Below are positions 28,201 through 36,227 of a stretch of 42,961 nt of DNA, piece by piece (the stretch's first letter is position 1; each line of letters starts with the position of its first letter). The notes under the pieces were generated by a model. It did no database searches. It saw only the letters and a program-made list of their open reading frames with translations, and was not told the DNA's origin. The stretch covers positions 1 to 42,961 of the IMG/VR virus record IMGVR_UViG_3300010296_000015; one strand, written 5' to 3'. This stretch comes from a virus. Position numbers and translations under genes: made by a program.

Positions 28201-31200
28201 AGAAGTAATTCGACCACTTTCGATCAGTGGTCTGAATGCCCCTCTGAAACGCTTATTGAGGAAAACTCCAGGAAGCTGTGGAGGAATTGTATAATTATTT
28301 CCACCACTAATAACCTTCACACTCTTAATACTACCAATAGCGTATAGAGAATCGGTATAGTATTGAACGTTGGTAAAACCTTCCTGTTGAGGAGCTTGCG
28401 GCAATCTGTATGCAAACTCATACTCATAACCATAGAAGACTGCGTGCTTTCCAGCAAACGGATCCTCGACAAGTGTAAAATATTGATCTTCCGAATCAAT
28501 TTGATTTAAAGGTTCTGCATAGTAAATTTTAGGCGGAACGTCTAAAATAGGAGTTTGCTCCCAATTGGTACCATCAATGGGAATACCATATCCCAATTGG
28601 AAAGACGTATAAGATCCATTGTTTCCAGGTTTTACGACAGATTCAAAAGATTGCAGGAGATATCTAGTTTTATAGACATTACTATAAAACTTGAGATAAC
28701 GATTGAGTAAAGATGCATCACTTGTGTCAAAGATATAACGATATGTTCTTTGAACATCTAAATGAAGATTTCTGAACCACTCTGTATCTCCGTCTTTACG
28801 GAATCTAAAACGAAGAGAAGTATCATCTACATTAGAAATAATTGCCTGTTTCGCAGGAACACTTTCGTCCACAAATATAGAAGAAGAATTAATTACTAAA
28901 TCCCCTTCATTGTCATAATAAACTGTCAGCTCTTGTGTAAGTGGATTGTAAGAATCGACATAAGCAGTGTTATTAGAGAAATTAATAACACTGTCCTTTG
29001 TAAATCTATATGTTCTAGTGACAAGATCAACGGCAATGTTATCTAAGTGATCTTTTACTTCTGTATTTTGATATCCTCTTTCGACAACAATAGTAGTGCC
29101 AGAAACAGAAGTAACTCTCATCAATTCTTCACTAATTTGAAGAATATCACCTTGAGAGATGCCAGTGGCATTATCTACTGTCAATACTGTTTCATTTTTT
29201 CCAAAACCAGCTGCATCAACAAAGAAAGTCGCTTTCTGACTATTGACATTTCCACCAAGTTGACCAACTTGGACGGTAATGATATCGCTATAGATATATC
29301 CTTCACCTTTAGATGCAATACTGAAAGATTCGACTCTTCCATTGGCATCTGTAGTGATATCTAAACTGCCAGCAGTAACAGCTCCACCAGCACCTCCAGA
29401 ACCAGTGTAAAACTCTACTGGAACGCTATTGAAAGTAGTAGAAGGTGTGAATCCATTTCCAGCACCAATTAAAGTGAGTCTAGAAAGACCAGAATCATTG
29501 ATAGTGGTAGATTTTACAATATCATTCAGTTTGATTGTATGATATTTTTTGGTTTCGACAAAATAACGTTGTGTTGCAATGCTAGCATCTGGTTCGACAG
29601 TAACAATAACCTCATCACCAACTGCAAGACCGTGCACCCTGTCCTTGGTTTTCAAAACAGCAATATTGTCTTCAATATCAAGTAGTTTGAATCCCTTGGA
29701 CAAAGATCTCACATTAACAATAATGGCGGAACTATTACCAAGAGTAATACCATCACCAACAGTAAAATATCCAAGATCTGTATATTGATCTCTAGGGAGA
29801 GTAATGACAGTAACACCATCTGTGTCTAAAGTTGTTAACTCCTGAGGATTTGCTAATTGAAGTTCTACAACAACAGTGTTTTTATCGAAAACGTTTCTGA
29901 GAACCTTACCAATCGCAGTTTCGTGTGCAACTCCAGAAGATTGCACTTGCAAAATAACTTCATCACCAACATCAGCAACGACAGTATTATTGAAAGTTAA
30001 GGTGTAAATTTCTGTAGCAGAATCAATAGTATCAGTTAAATTGAAATTTCCAGAAACATTCTTAACAACAAATCTATCATTCTCTTCAATTTGACCAATA
30101 ACTTGTGCCGTAGCACCAGTGTTTTGTTGAGTGATAACTGTTTCGTGATTTAAGAATAGTTGAGTATTTGTCGTAAAGTAATTATTTTTTGGAGAATTGC
30201 AAGATAGTGATTCAACTTCCTGACCTTGAATTTCATTAACCGCAGCAAATAATCCAAATCCGCTGTCATTAGTAGAATTGTCAACATAAATGACATCTTC
30301 ATTTGTGAAATTCTGAGAAGATCTATGAACTTCGACATTAGTGACAGGAGCATAATTAATACCACTAACTCTAGATGTCAAAAGCTCACCAGAGTTTTCG
30401 CTGGCATTCACACGGCGTCTACGAACTCTATTTGGTAGATCTCTTTGCTTAGACTTTAACTTCCAGTTTTCTTCAACTGGAACATTGTAAAATGATCTAC
30501 CAATAGAATATGGGAATACGGGCGTTTCATTTGCATCTGTAGTCATAAAATATGCATACACCCCATCTGGAAACTCGGGTGTAGTGCAAAAACGACCATT
30601 ATTGGCATCTAGATCTCCTAAACGCTCTTCGTATTCGTAATCATTGACAAAACGACCTAAAGAGTAGGTAGTCTCACTCGGAGAATCTGCTCCACGAGTA
30701 GATTTGATTTTCCAAGAAGATTGCATCCTCTTGATTGGCGGATTAGCAGATAAAATATCTTGATATGGATTTTCGTATCCAAAAGACCCATAAATCGGAT
30801 TTCCATCGTATGCCCATCCCAAAATGGGAGAATGCGACTTAACAGTCAGAGGGTTACCTTGACTATCAACATTATCCTGTCTTTGGATCTTTAAGGATGT
30901 GGGAGCAATGATATGTCCATATGCAAATCCATAATTTGGATCTGGAGAATTATAAACAACACCAGAAGAGTTACTGTTATCAACACCCTTCTCAAAGTAA
31001 GAATTGAACTGCCATCTTGTTAATACAGCTTCAGCACCAGCAACTCTATGCTTCGGAGCAAGCACTACAGTAGTTGTTGCTTCTCGATAATCAAAACCAC
31101 CAGAAAGTTTTGTGAATCCAGTAATTGTGCCAGTATTCTTATCAATTTGACAAGTGAATAGAGCTCCTTTACCTCTACCACTAGAATCGTAGATAAAAAC

Positions 31201-33231
31201 GTTAGGTTCTTCAGTATAATCTTGACCAGCATCAATAATCTGTGCTGCTTGATCTATTGTGAGGAAAATATTGTCGATTTGACCCTGTGAAATAATAACA
31301 GTAAAATCTCCACCGTTACCAGAGGTTATTGTCACATCTGGAGCAGTTGTATAACCAGATCCAGGATTTGTAATGTCGATACCTACAACTTCACCCAAAC
31401 CATTGATTCTAGCTTCTGCAGTTGCATTTCCCCCAATATAAACTTTGGGAGGAACAGTGTAACCTCTTCCAGGGTTAGTTATGTTGATAGATTCAATTTT
31501 GCCATAACTTAATGAAGTATCAGATTTATGATTGATCAGGGGAACGCCATTTACCAATACACCAACTTCAATGGCATCTGTTTCCTTTATTTCCGAAGCT
31601 TCAATCGGAGTTTTGGGAATAATCTTTAAATGCTGTTGATCTTGAGGAACTTTTGTGTTATCAAAAGGTCCAATAGCATAAGAAGGAAATCCAGAAGAAG
31701 CAATGTAGTAATTATCGTCATCTCTGTAAATTGCAGAGACATTAGAAAGCAATTTATCCTTGATACTACTACTGCCAGCATTAGTAGGATCAAATGCTGT
31801 TAATTTTGTAAAATTTTGATTGACAATCCATTCATTAGTCAGAGGAAGATCATCAAAGAACCCAGAAGAGGAGAACTCAACCATATTGTTGAGTGCGATA
31901 TATGGAATACCGCCATCTTCAACATCAAAGAAAGCTTCTGCCTGTTCGTCGTAGTCTAATCCAGCAGAACTATCTTTTTCCAATCCGTCGCTAGTAAGAC
32001 CAGCAACAAGACCATAGATTCTCAGTCCAACAGTTTTTAATAAACCATTATCGTCAATGTACTGTCCAGAAAGATTATTTTTTGTGAAACAACGAACGTT
32101 CTTCTTATGAGAGAACTTTCTCTTAGAAGATACATCTTTAACAGCTGCATCACGCTCCCCAATAATGAATTGAGTAGCAGTTTTAGTTGTGTAGGTGATT
32201 TCTTCTTCGCCAATGACTACACGACCATCTCTTTCGGGAAAACCGATAGTTGAGAACACATCAATACGATCTCCAGTACCAGCATTCTCGGAAAGAGCAT
32301 TCATCAAGAAAGAACGGCGTGCAATTGCAAAAATACCTTCTTTACTGCCAGGAGAAATTGTCAGAGTGTATAATCTGTCACCCTGATACGGTTCACCGAC
32401 GATGTTATCAATAATTGCCTTTGCTGGAGACAGTTCGGGGTTATAAGGATCGGGAGTTTGAACAATTTCGTTACCAACGATCTTTCTAATGTCGCCATTA
32501 ATGACTTCAACTAACAGAAGCTCTTTACTGTTCCAACCAGACTCCGAACTTTTGAAAACACTTTCTTTCGGATAGAAAATATCTGGTTTGACACTAAAAA
32601 GAATCTGAAAAATGAATTCCAGAGATTGTGGCGTACCCTTGACTTGATAAAAGTCTTTAATACGCTTAACAAGTAGATTTTTGTTACTCTGATCCCTCAG
32701 ATACTGATATGGAAAACCAGAAGTATATTGCTCTTCGTATTGCTTGATCAAACCCGCCAAAAGCAGGTTACTCAGGTTGCTAACCTCGGCAAATTTCTTG
32801 TGAACGTGAATATTACTGTTTACAAAGGTGATGTCGTTGTAAAGATCACCCAATTTAGTTTTTGCGCTATAACCTCTAACGCAATTTACAAATGTCGTAG
32901 CAGTTCTTCTTTCATACAGGAAAATTTCCTGATCAATCATCAATAAACCGTTCTTCTCGGGGAACCCGTCTGTTTTATCTACAATAATATTGATATTAGC
33001 ACTACCAAGACCAATCTCTTGTTCCAGAGAACAGGTTCTGACTAAAACTTCTGGCGAAAAAGTGTCAACATCCAAATATTTTTGGAAATTGTTGATAATA
33101 TCCTGAGGACCCTCACTAATGGAGATTGCCTCGTAATATTTCGACAGGAAATTAGTGACGAGGGGGTAATCCTCGACAATGAAATCTGGTAACTGATTCT
33201 CGATCAGTGCGGAAAGATTGGGACCTGCCAT
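22249..33231 (-). CDS. Giant baseplate/virion protein in gp7 position, 3660 aa
   Basis: Lies between gp6 and gp8, the T4 position of gp7 (1,032 residues). The start (LPDFIVEDYPLVTNFLSKYY) and an FYQVKGTPQSLEFIFQILF element near 190-210 resemble the N-terminal part of tail wedge proteins. Four copies of a GFPxxxG / EEI-x-Y / RG module lie near residues 78-125, 323-370, 1346-1391 and 3428-3478. Y-x-x-P-P-x-V-x-I modules occur near 590, 627 and 1640. A YHYH-type domain lies near 758-918 (HSPILGWAYDGNPIYG, then PVFPYSIG). Three GVxQ modules lie near 2040-2180 and 2634-2710. Two tandem helical copies occupy about 2211-2335 and 2346-2457. The last 160 residues look like a beta sandwich. Start is 3 nt after gp6. 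Structural role confident; the gp7 equivalence is inferred from synteny. Confidence 0.9.
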   Translation of the reverse strand: MAGPNLSALIENQLPDFIVEDYPLVTNFLSKYYEAISISEGPQDIINNFQKYLDVDTFSPEVLVRTCSLEQEIGLGSANINIIVDKTDGFPEKNGLLMIDQEIFLYERRTATTFVNCVRGYSAKTKLGDLYNDITFVNSNIHVHKKFAEVSNLSNLLLAGLIKQYEEQYTSGFPYQYLRDQSNKNLLVKRIKDFYQVKGTPQSLEFIFQILFSVKPDIFYPKESVFKSSESGWNSKELLLVEVINGDIRKIVGNEIVQTPDPYNPELSPAKAIIDNIVGEPYQGDRLYTLTISPGSKEGIFAIARRSFLMNALSENAGTGDRIDVFSTIGFPERDGRVVIGEEEITYTTKTATQFIIGERDAAVKDVSSKRKFSHKKNVRCFTKNNLSGQYIDDNGLLKTVGLRIYGLVAGLTSDGLEKDSSAGLDYDEQAEAFFDVEDGGIPYIALNNMVEFSSSGFFDDLPLTNEWIVNQNFTKLTAFDPTNAGSSSIKDKLLSNVSAIYRDDDNYYIASSGFPSYAIGPFDNTKVPQDQQHLKIIPKTPIEASEIKETDAIEVGVLVNGVPLINHKSDTSLSYGKIESINITNPGRGYTVPPKVYIGGNATAEARINGLGEVVGIDITNPGSGYTTAPDVTITSGNGGDFTVIISQGQIDNIFLTIDQAAQIIDAGQDYTEEPNVFIYDSSGRGKGALFTCQIDKNTGTITGFTKLSGGFDYREATTTVVLAPKHRVAGAEAVLTRWQFNSYFEKGVDNSNSSGVVYNSPDPNYGFAYGHIIAPTSLKIQRQDNVDSQGNPLTVKSHSPILGWAYDGNPIYGSFGYENPYQDILSANPPIKRMQSSWKIKSTRGADSPSETTYSLGRFVNDYEYEERLGDLDANNGRFCTTPEFPDGVYAYFMTTDANETPVFPYSIGRSFYNVPVEENWKLKSKQRDLPNRVRRRRVNASENSGELLTSRVSGINYAPVTNVEVHRSSQNFTNEDVIYVDNSTNDSGFGLFAAVNEIQGQEVESLSCNSPKNNYFTTNTQLFLNHETVITQQNTGATAQVIGQIEENDRFVVKNVSGNFNLTDTIDSATEIYTLTFNNTVVADVGDEVILQVQSSGVAHETAIGKVLRNVFDKNTVVVELQLANPQELTTLDTDGVTVITLPRDQYTDLGYFTVGDGITLGNSSAIIVNVRSLSKGFKLLDIEDNIAVLKTKDRVHGLAVGDEVIVTVEPDASIATQRYFVETKKYHTIKLNDIVKSTTINDSGLSRLTLIGAGNGFTPSTTFNSVPVEFYTGSGGAGGAVTAGSLDITTDANGRVESFSIASKGEGYIYSDIITVQVGQLGGNVNSQKATFFVDAAGFGKNETVLTVDNATGISQGDILQISEELMRVTSVSGTTIVVERGYQNTEVKDHLDNIAVDLVTRTYRFTKDSVINFSNNTAYVDSYNPLTQELTVYYDNEGDLVINSSSIFVDESVPAKQAIISNVDDTSLRFRFRKDGDTEWFRNLHLDVQRTYRYIFDTSDASLLNRYLKFYSNVYKTRYLLQSFESVVKPGNNGSYTSFQLGYGIPIDGTNWEQTPILDVPPKIYYAEPLNQIDSEDQYFTLVEDPFAGKHAVFYGYEYEFAYRLPQAPQQEGFTNVQYYTDSLYAIGSIKSVKVISGGNNYTIPPQLPGVFLNKRFRGAFRPLIESGRITSVEVIDTGLNYSKPIVLLENTDGGANAQFRVELSPQGAVGRIVPTNEGFGYGPNTTLRLYESDVQLYAHGEDIGKLATVEIISSGKDFNNDPTLLPQVNPPIVMTLRNFPARAFLNGELVTQRNEVGDIIAQARVDFWVNGMNILRLKNVSGKFEQKYPIVGDALRSTADIQKIYVSKITPVIGPTSTSIGSYQSDRSKLSAVSQKIQDGIYYQDYSYVVKSTISINDWRDFVKKFTHPAGFNLFGEVLIESFGNAKQPDTIDTPQSGTKDNGFGAVISIIEPGVLGVITTHKSTRITQSHVRVDSFQKQRGKGTLNYSERNNVEIEVFDLALSPDFDGQVQVDGTITGTTTFTLFKKEINEPLSPYKAQQLLVTLDGVLQDPDTAYTISGSTITFNEPPLGPYVDPATGIYVPGVTFYGKSIKFQENSNNDRYMLETSNITSQFDGTTTDFAFDIEVLNDDHMFISLDGVIQEPNVAYNLIPGTPGGISFTEPPRQVGKILELDIGDATNFLVNDFVVGQTSGARGEIVAKRYFVDHRFLDAADILESNSTVLAEEAVGILDATSKFSAANGFSYPGLGRNQCITDLKSVLRNIARDLQLGGNSNTYDAAKEYLVDPAASDSDLKHIEGEVEATLWAMKYFKDMTILALRNKFGIDNLTAAQRANLNDPYDTQNAVSDVFIDGANLLEANKNFIAEESVAMMLDANPGFSIPNGSVNCIDDVKDMLSAIIWNLKYGGNNRVWDAAELYIDRNGALEHISGEITETLEVFTNVKTLAADVIRNVIITPVGAHGVTQVFDNSITVETNECAVVESGINTLVDLVGDAIQNPSTFESNVPRTLPEIWPIEYSTLTPTRDLTITVDTGNPYCAQVESAISTLFNIVTTTIYEAAYNNNNYLLSVTQDFPNPNRIQVEMTKKDFVGGEVIESEASLLTANVASVSSINPGIQQKFFGFKQGKYYKLDSIEAQFNDAQTIFELERDGVPFYAERSQNVIIILNGVMQVNRESYRSEDNIIVFTEPPATGSACFILYFYGLDPERVLLGYNIEPPGTFKKYFKLTVDQQVLLPLEGADCWVSTEPVTGTQYNYPYSFARGRIYKQSWTPGQQNVLFVEGVTAQKENWNGGTLSVTRDRGATASVIDLQILDVEETVNDQLREKLFNRQDRIKSSLGVGDLIQIDGEADTRSIVRAAREALVTSGYDSDTSGEVASFFRSYEYEVVLNVGPYSGQIEGTGAQAIARIDAEVRFHTLTSSRQEGVEFLPGDIVVQYADQNDINSPVIWSGEVKSYSLSRKTIELRSEYIDGAPYTDPDYSTFRVGEKIYIDQVPSTNATGLQILKAGGVNSIVLTRRDNSAYFESYREWHQANIWNKGEDLLGGSFVPRNASANDEPGHYDYSSSLYSDQLDFQSSLNYREPPVMIFRSSPVTDSNGDPLSSPTGGGARASAIVVRGEVVDTELISTGSGYKVAPQILFTRGYFVIRKDPLSIKNFTTFGIEPPRLDSTVSDLPITSYLNTIFKGGDQTQWSILNSYMPIGTNLVFGNAGAPIYQVKKYYDGRVIIQKILDLGLEMHPQPEIYINLAPEQVYVEHKQTEILQSQMTGGVQGISCAITKYKNTETKVQYNAGAVERRAFNNPNMIGFDSFTTGSLGLSIGSLESMKFEIQPQSNGTIGQNGYYTDYSGRQINYVMGDMTIEFWSNLYPNLTIGDFENSEITNSQVYAEGDQNYFRYQQGSELAFYTSVKGTVLANPYGSNVVLVNSTRGFPTSGSFILASNTDPDAREIINYTGVASDRFLGCTRPNPKGIVEVGYDPYTEITYQTTNVYEVDGGSGTGNGSDLTTAGFASNTRYWAFGDRRVSPNNYHNRELIIQGLNMSSYTTISFEIIRGTGTNGGDSTVFGGSFVIEYWTSITGWVVLGFVTDQDNNYNDWNILTINLPANAQTTNTYIKFRTGYDTFYFDSWGVRRVFFDDSAESYPAGSHVLSANKF

Positions 33232-33234
33232 TTA

Positions 33235-35049
33235 TTAGATTAACGATTCTTTTTGAATGAGGAAAACGCTGCTTGTTAAGTCTAGACTTAAGTAAGCTTC
33301 ACGGAGAGCATTGATGTCTTTGTTTCTAGGCAAAACACGAAGTTCAATTCTTTCATCATCATAAGTACCCTTAATTATATTTAACCGATTTAACATTATC
33401 TCTCCACGGGCATAATCAACAGTTCCTTGCTGTTCATTCAAGACAAAACGGTTTTTCGTGGTGGCATCAATCTTATAAAGATAGACATTACCGACTTGAT
33501 CATCCGCCAAATAAACAACGTCACTTGGATAATCGGCAATAACAAATCCAGTGCTCTGAACAGCAGGAACATCACATCCACTCTTGATAATATTCTGATA
33601 ACAAATCTCATATTGAGTAACAGTGTTTAAGATAGGAATAAAATCTTTCCTGAGCTTAATATCTGTTTCGTTAGATGTAATAGAGTTGTCTGTTGCATCA
33701 ATAATTCCAACGATGCGACTATATTTGAATCTACCGTTGAATTTTTCTAAATCGGACGTTGCTCTATAAGAGGTCAGAGAAGAAATAATCTCTGCCTTAA
33801 GTTGGGAATCGTTGAGTGTAGTTTTAGATTGGTTGTAATAGACCTTAGAATCCAATTCGACATATGTAATCGACGGATCAACGATTTCTGGTGTCACAGA
33901 CACCACCGCATATTTTTTAAGTTCCGTCGAAATTAAGTTTTTGGTATATTGTGATAACTTAGTTGCAAAACTAGGTTTAATTACAATTTTGACTTTCCCA
34001 TACTCGGGTGGGTCAGCCTCTTCTCCACCAAAACAAATGATGTCAGCAATCGCAGGGTAAATATTACGGATAATGGATTCGTAGTCATCTGCGGTAACTG
34101 CTCTATTTTGCGAATTGAAAACTTTTGGAGCGTTTCTTTTAATACTGTCGATTGATTCAAGTTCTTCGCCTCCAGACGCTGCTGTAATCGTGGTTAAAGT
34201 GATCTCGGGGGAATAGTTATAGTTACCAACAGAATCTTGCAATACAGCGGCATATGTGAACACTCTGGCGGCATTTGCATCCGCTCCATTGGTCACAATA
34301 TAGGAGACTTCGATGTAGTTATTGGTTTGGAGCTTTTTACCTAAAACGCCATCGCCAAATATAATTTCATATCTCTCATCTTCGCCTTCTTGCAGGAAGA
34401 AAATGTTGGAGGTACCGTCATACCCGATAATATTATCTGCTAATCTGTATTCAACAAGATTAGTATTGTCTAATGTTTCCCTAACAGTAACTTTTAGTGT
34501 ACTGGTATCAATATTAGAGTTTCTTAAAATAAACCTTTGGGGAATTGCTGCATTGAAGGTGAAGTTCTCCTGAACATAATTTCCTTCCTTGATTTCAATC
34601 TCTTGAAATGTAGCAATATCATTCGAATCTAATCCAGAAACATAATCCTTTGCGGTAATAAAGGAATATGTGACACCATTGATTCTAGTTAAGAATTGGG
34701 ATCCTCTGGGAAGCTTAACTGTCTCAGGTACCTTGCTATCTGCAGAAAAATCAGCTTCAAGACTAAGAATTGCAGTAGGAGCAACAGTTGACTTGGGAAC
34801 ATACCCAATCTGCTTCGCCAGAGACACCACATTGTCTCTCAGAGTGGCGGATTGTAGAAATGCCTCATTGACCACCATATTGGCGTTAAACGCCGTGTAG
34901 TAGGTGTTATACGCGAGTACATCTAACAGGGTCGATAAAGTCGAACCTTCAAAGTCATAATCAGTAAAGTCGCTATTAGACCTCAGATACTCTTTGAGTG
35001 CCTGCTTTACCTGATCAAAATCTAAATTTGCAACCTGAATGTAGGACAT
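33235..35049 (-). CDS. 6: Baseplate wedge subunit gp6
   Basis: 604 residues against 660 in T4. The N-terminal block is diagnostic: DYDFEGSTLSTLLDVLAYNT, then NANMVVNEAFLQSATLRDNV and AKQIGYVPKS. gp6 dimers form the continuous inner ring that ties the six baseplate wedges together during sheath contraction. The C-terminal half includes EELESIDSIKRNAPKVFNSQ and an RAVTADDYESI element, both typical of this family and of J-like baseplate proteins. The start overlaps the gp25 stop by TAATG, implying coupled translation, and the 3,660-residue gene begins 3 nt after the stop. Confidence 0.95.
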   Translation of the reverse strand: MSYIQVANLDFDQVKQALKEYLRSNSDFTDYDFEGSTLSTLLDVLAYNTYYTAFNANMVVNEAFLQSATLRDNVVSLAKQIGYVPKSTVAPTAILSLEADFSADSKVPETVKLPRGSQFLTRINGVTYSFITAKDYVSGLDSNDIATFQEIEIKEGNYVQENFTFNAAIPQRFILRNSNIDTSTLKVTVRETLDNTNLVEYRLADNIIGYDGTSNIFFLQEGEDERYEIIFGDGVLGKKLQTNNYIEVSYIVTNGADANAARVFTYAAVLQDSVGNYNYSPEITLTTITAASGGEELESIDSIKRNAPKVFNSQNRAVTADDYESIIRNIYPAIADIICFGGEEADPPEYGKVKIVIKPSFATKLSQYTKNLISTELKKYAVVSVTPEIVDPSITYVELDSKVYYNQSKTTLNDSQLKAEIISSLTSYRATSDLEKFNGRFKYSRIVGIIDATDNSITSNETDIKLRKDFIPILNTVTQYEICYQNIIKSGCDVPAVQSTGFVIADYPSDVVYLADDQVGNVYLYKIDATTKNRFVLNEQQGTVDYARGEIMLNRLNIIKGTYDDERIELRVLPRNKDINALREAYLSLDLTSSVFLIQKESLI

Positions 35050-35447
35050 TATCGAGTTCTCTCTAAGAAGAATTCTACTTCGCGTACTTGAACGTCTGTT
35101 TCAATGCCAATGATCTCGAACGAGATGGCAACATCAAATCCATTGTTGTCGTAATTTGCATCAACGTCAGCACGAAGCAACTTAACTCTTGGTTCGTACT
35201 TTGTAATTACATATTCAATCTCTTCTTGGATTAAAGATGCGGTAGCAGCATCTAGGGGTTCAAAGAGAAGTTCTGGAATATTACTACCCAGATCAGGCTT
35301 AAAGAATCTTTCGCCTTTACGGGTCATAATAATGTTATACAATGCCCTCTTCACCGCAGCTTCACCTGTGGTGCTGAGAATGTCTTTAGTTATTGGATTG
35401 ATACCCAATGAGATGGATAAATCCTTAAAATTGACCTCTCTGGGCAT
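35049..35447 (-). CDS. 25: Baseplate wedge protein gp25
   Basis: 132 residues, exactly the size of T4 gp25. It carries the GPW/gp25 family core: AVKRALYNIIMTRKGERFF followed by PDLGSNIPELLFEPLD, and a C-terminal strand group beginning VAISFEIIG. gp25 is the wedge protein that contacts the tube-sheath start and has relatives in contractile machines such as type VI secretion. It overlaps gp6 (TAATG) and lies 27 nt after the 52-residue gene. In T4 gene 25 is elsewhere; placing it next to gp6 is the usual cyanophage arrangement as I know it. Confidence 0.95.
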   Translation of the reverse strand: MPREVNFKDLSISLGINPITKDILSTTGEAAVKRALYNIIMTRKGERFFKPDLGSNIPELLFEPLDAATASLIQEEIEYVITKYEPRVKLLRADVDANYDNNGFDVAISFEIIGIETDVQVREVEFFLERTR

Positions 35448-35474
35448 TGTAGTTAGGGATCTTTACTATGTATA

Positions 35475-35633
35475 TTAAGATTCAAACCATTCTGTGTAGT
35501 CTGGTTGTATAATCTGATGTTTTTTAGTTTTTTTACTTAAAAGTAAGTCACTTCTTGGATCGGTAATGAGAACCTTTCCAGTTTTAATAAATTCAGTGCC
35601 ATAATCTACTGGTGTGTTCCTAGGAATCGCCAT
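35475..35633 (-). CDS. Small protein upstream of gp25, 52 aa
   Basis: Short reading frame starting MAIPRNTPVDYGTEFIKTGK and ending in IIQPDYTEWFES. An ideal AGGAG lies 5 nt before the ATG, giving strong support for a real gene. The centre is basic (SKKTKKH), the end acidic and aromatic. No domain recognised. The leader contains two hairpins and a CATAAATA box, and the gene is the first one after the terminator at 35702, so it probably opens the baseplate transcript (gp25, gp6 and the giant protein). It may be a structural or assembly partner of the wedge; that is context only. Confidence 0.75.
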   Translation of the reverse strand: MAIPRNTPVDYGTEFIKTGKVLITDPRSDLLLSKKTKKHQIIQPDYTEWFES

Positions 35634-35637
35634 TTTC

Positions 35638-35658
35638 TCTCCTATAATTTACAGGAGA
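35638..35658 (-). promoter_or_regulatory. Hairpin covering the ribosome binding site
   Basis: On the minus strand TCTCCT (35658-35653) pairs with AGGAGA (35643-35638) across a 9-nt loop. The second arm is the Shine-Dalgarno sequence of the 52-residue gene, so the structure could hide the ribosome binding site. Pairing is seen in sequence; regulation is inferred. Confidence 0.5.
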
Positions 35659-35665
35659 ACTTTTT

Positions 35666-35683
35666 ACGGGGTTACTATCCCGT
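35666..35683 (-). promoter_or_regulatory. Possible 5'-end hairpin of the baseplate transcript
   Basis: ACGGG and CCCGT arms of 5 bp with an 8-nt loop. Its first base falls about where transcription from the CATAAATA box at 35689-35696 should begin, so it could cap the 5' end of the mRNA. No U-tract follows, so it is unlikely to be a terminator. Confidence 0.4.
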
Positions 35684-35688
35684 GCATT

Positions 35689-35696
35689 TATTTATG
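35689..35696 (-). promoter_or_regulatory. Late promoter-like box CATAAATA
   Basis: The minus strand reads CATAAATA, one change from the T4 late box, 55 nt before the ATG at 35633 and 6 nt beyond the poly-T tract of the terminator. The position between a terminator and a long baseplate operon supports promoter function. Confidence 0.5.
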
Positions 35697-35701
35697 GGTA
35701 G

Positions 35702-35726
35702 AAAAAAAGGGCGTTCACACGCCCTT
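35702..35726 (-). terminator. Intrinsic terminator after the 170-aa gene
   Basis: Minus strand AAGGGCGT, loop GTGA, ACGCCCTT, then more T residues: an 8-bp GC-rich stem with a U-tract. The TGA stop codon of the upstream gene forms the loop, so translation ends inside the terminator hairpin. A clear intrinsic terminator separating the spike-tip gene cluster from the baseplate operon. Confidence 0.85.
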
Positions 35727-36227
35727 CCAATGATTATTAGGTCGTTCCCACCAAAAATGGAGGTCTTCCGAGTTGTTGTCGTAAATTCTACCAACAATAT
35801 CACTGTGGAAGTTACTATGAACGTTTTCGTACATTGCTAGAGTTGTAAATCCGCACTCTGGAGCAATATTTTTGAGCTCATTAGTAATCCAAGTGTAATT
35901 TCCACCTCTAATTACGCCCGCTTCGATCAATACGAAGTGTTTCCACATCCATTTCCACTCTAAAAGTCGATCTCTGAACTCGAAAATGTAACCATCCGCA
36001 GGTTCATCGGGAAATGGAACGTTTACAGACTCAATATTGAAAATTTCACCGTCTACAGTCAACCAGTGAGACAATAATTGAGTGATAATTGAGGAATAGT
36101 CGGGAGAAACGCACAAAAAACACGTATCTTTAGGATTCCACCTCAAATTTGCCATTTGAATGCGGTACGCTAACTCTTCGGTAAGAGCTAATTCAGTGTC
36201 ACGGGAGACGTACAGAAGTTTTTTCAT
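35715..36227 (-). CDS. Unrecognised protein, possibly PRTase-like, 170 aa
   Basis: The ATG at 36227 is chosen because MKKLLYVSRDTELALTEELA reads as a normal alpha/beta fold start; ATGs at 36236 and 36266 are alternatives that would extend it by 3 or 13 residues. It overlaps the end of the 59-residue gene. A buried strand-loop element, HFVLIEAGVIRGGNYTWI near residue 100, resembles the nucleotide-binding loop of phosphoribosyltransferase-like folds, but the acidic pair of real enzymes is not clear and I would not call an activity. The end is aromatic (FWWERPNNHWKGV). The gene ends in an intrinsic terminator. Role in a structural cluster unknown; it may be a non-structural passenger. Confidence 0.75.
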   Translation of the reverse strand: MKKLLYVSRDTELALTEELAYRIQMANLRWNPKDTCFLCVSPDYSSIITQLLSHWLTVDGEIFNIESVNVPFPDEPADGYIFEFRDRLLEWKWMWKHFVLIEAGVIRGGNYTWITNELKNIAPECGFTTLAMYENVHSNFHSDIVGRIYDNNSEDLHFWWERPNNHWKGV

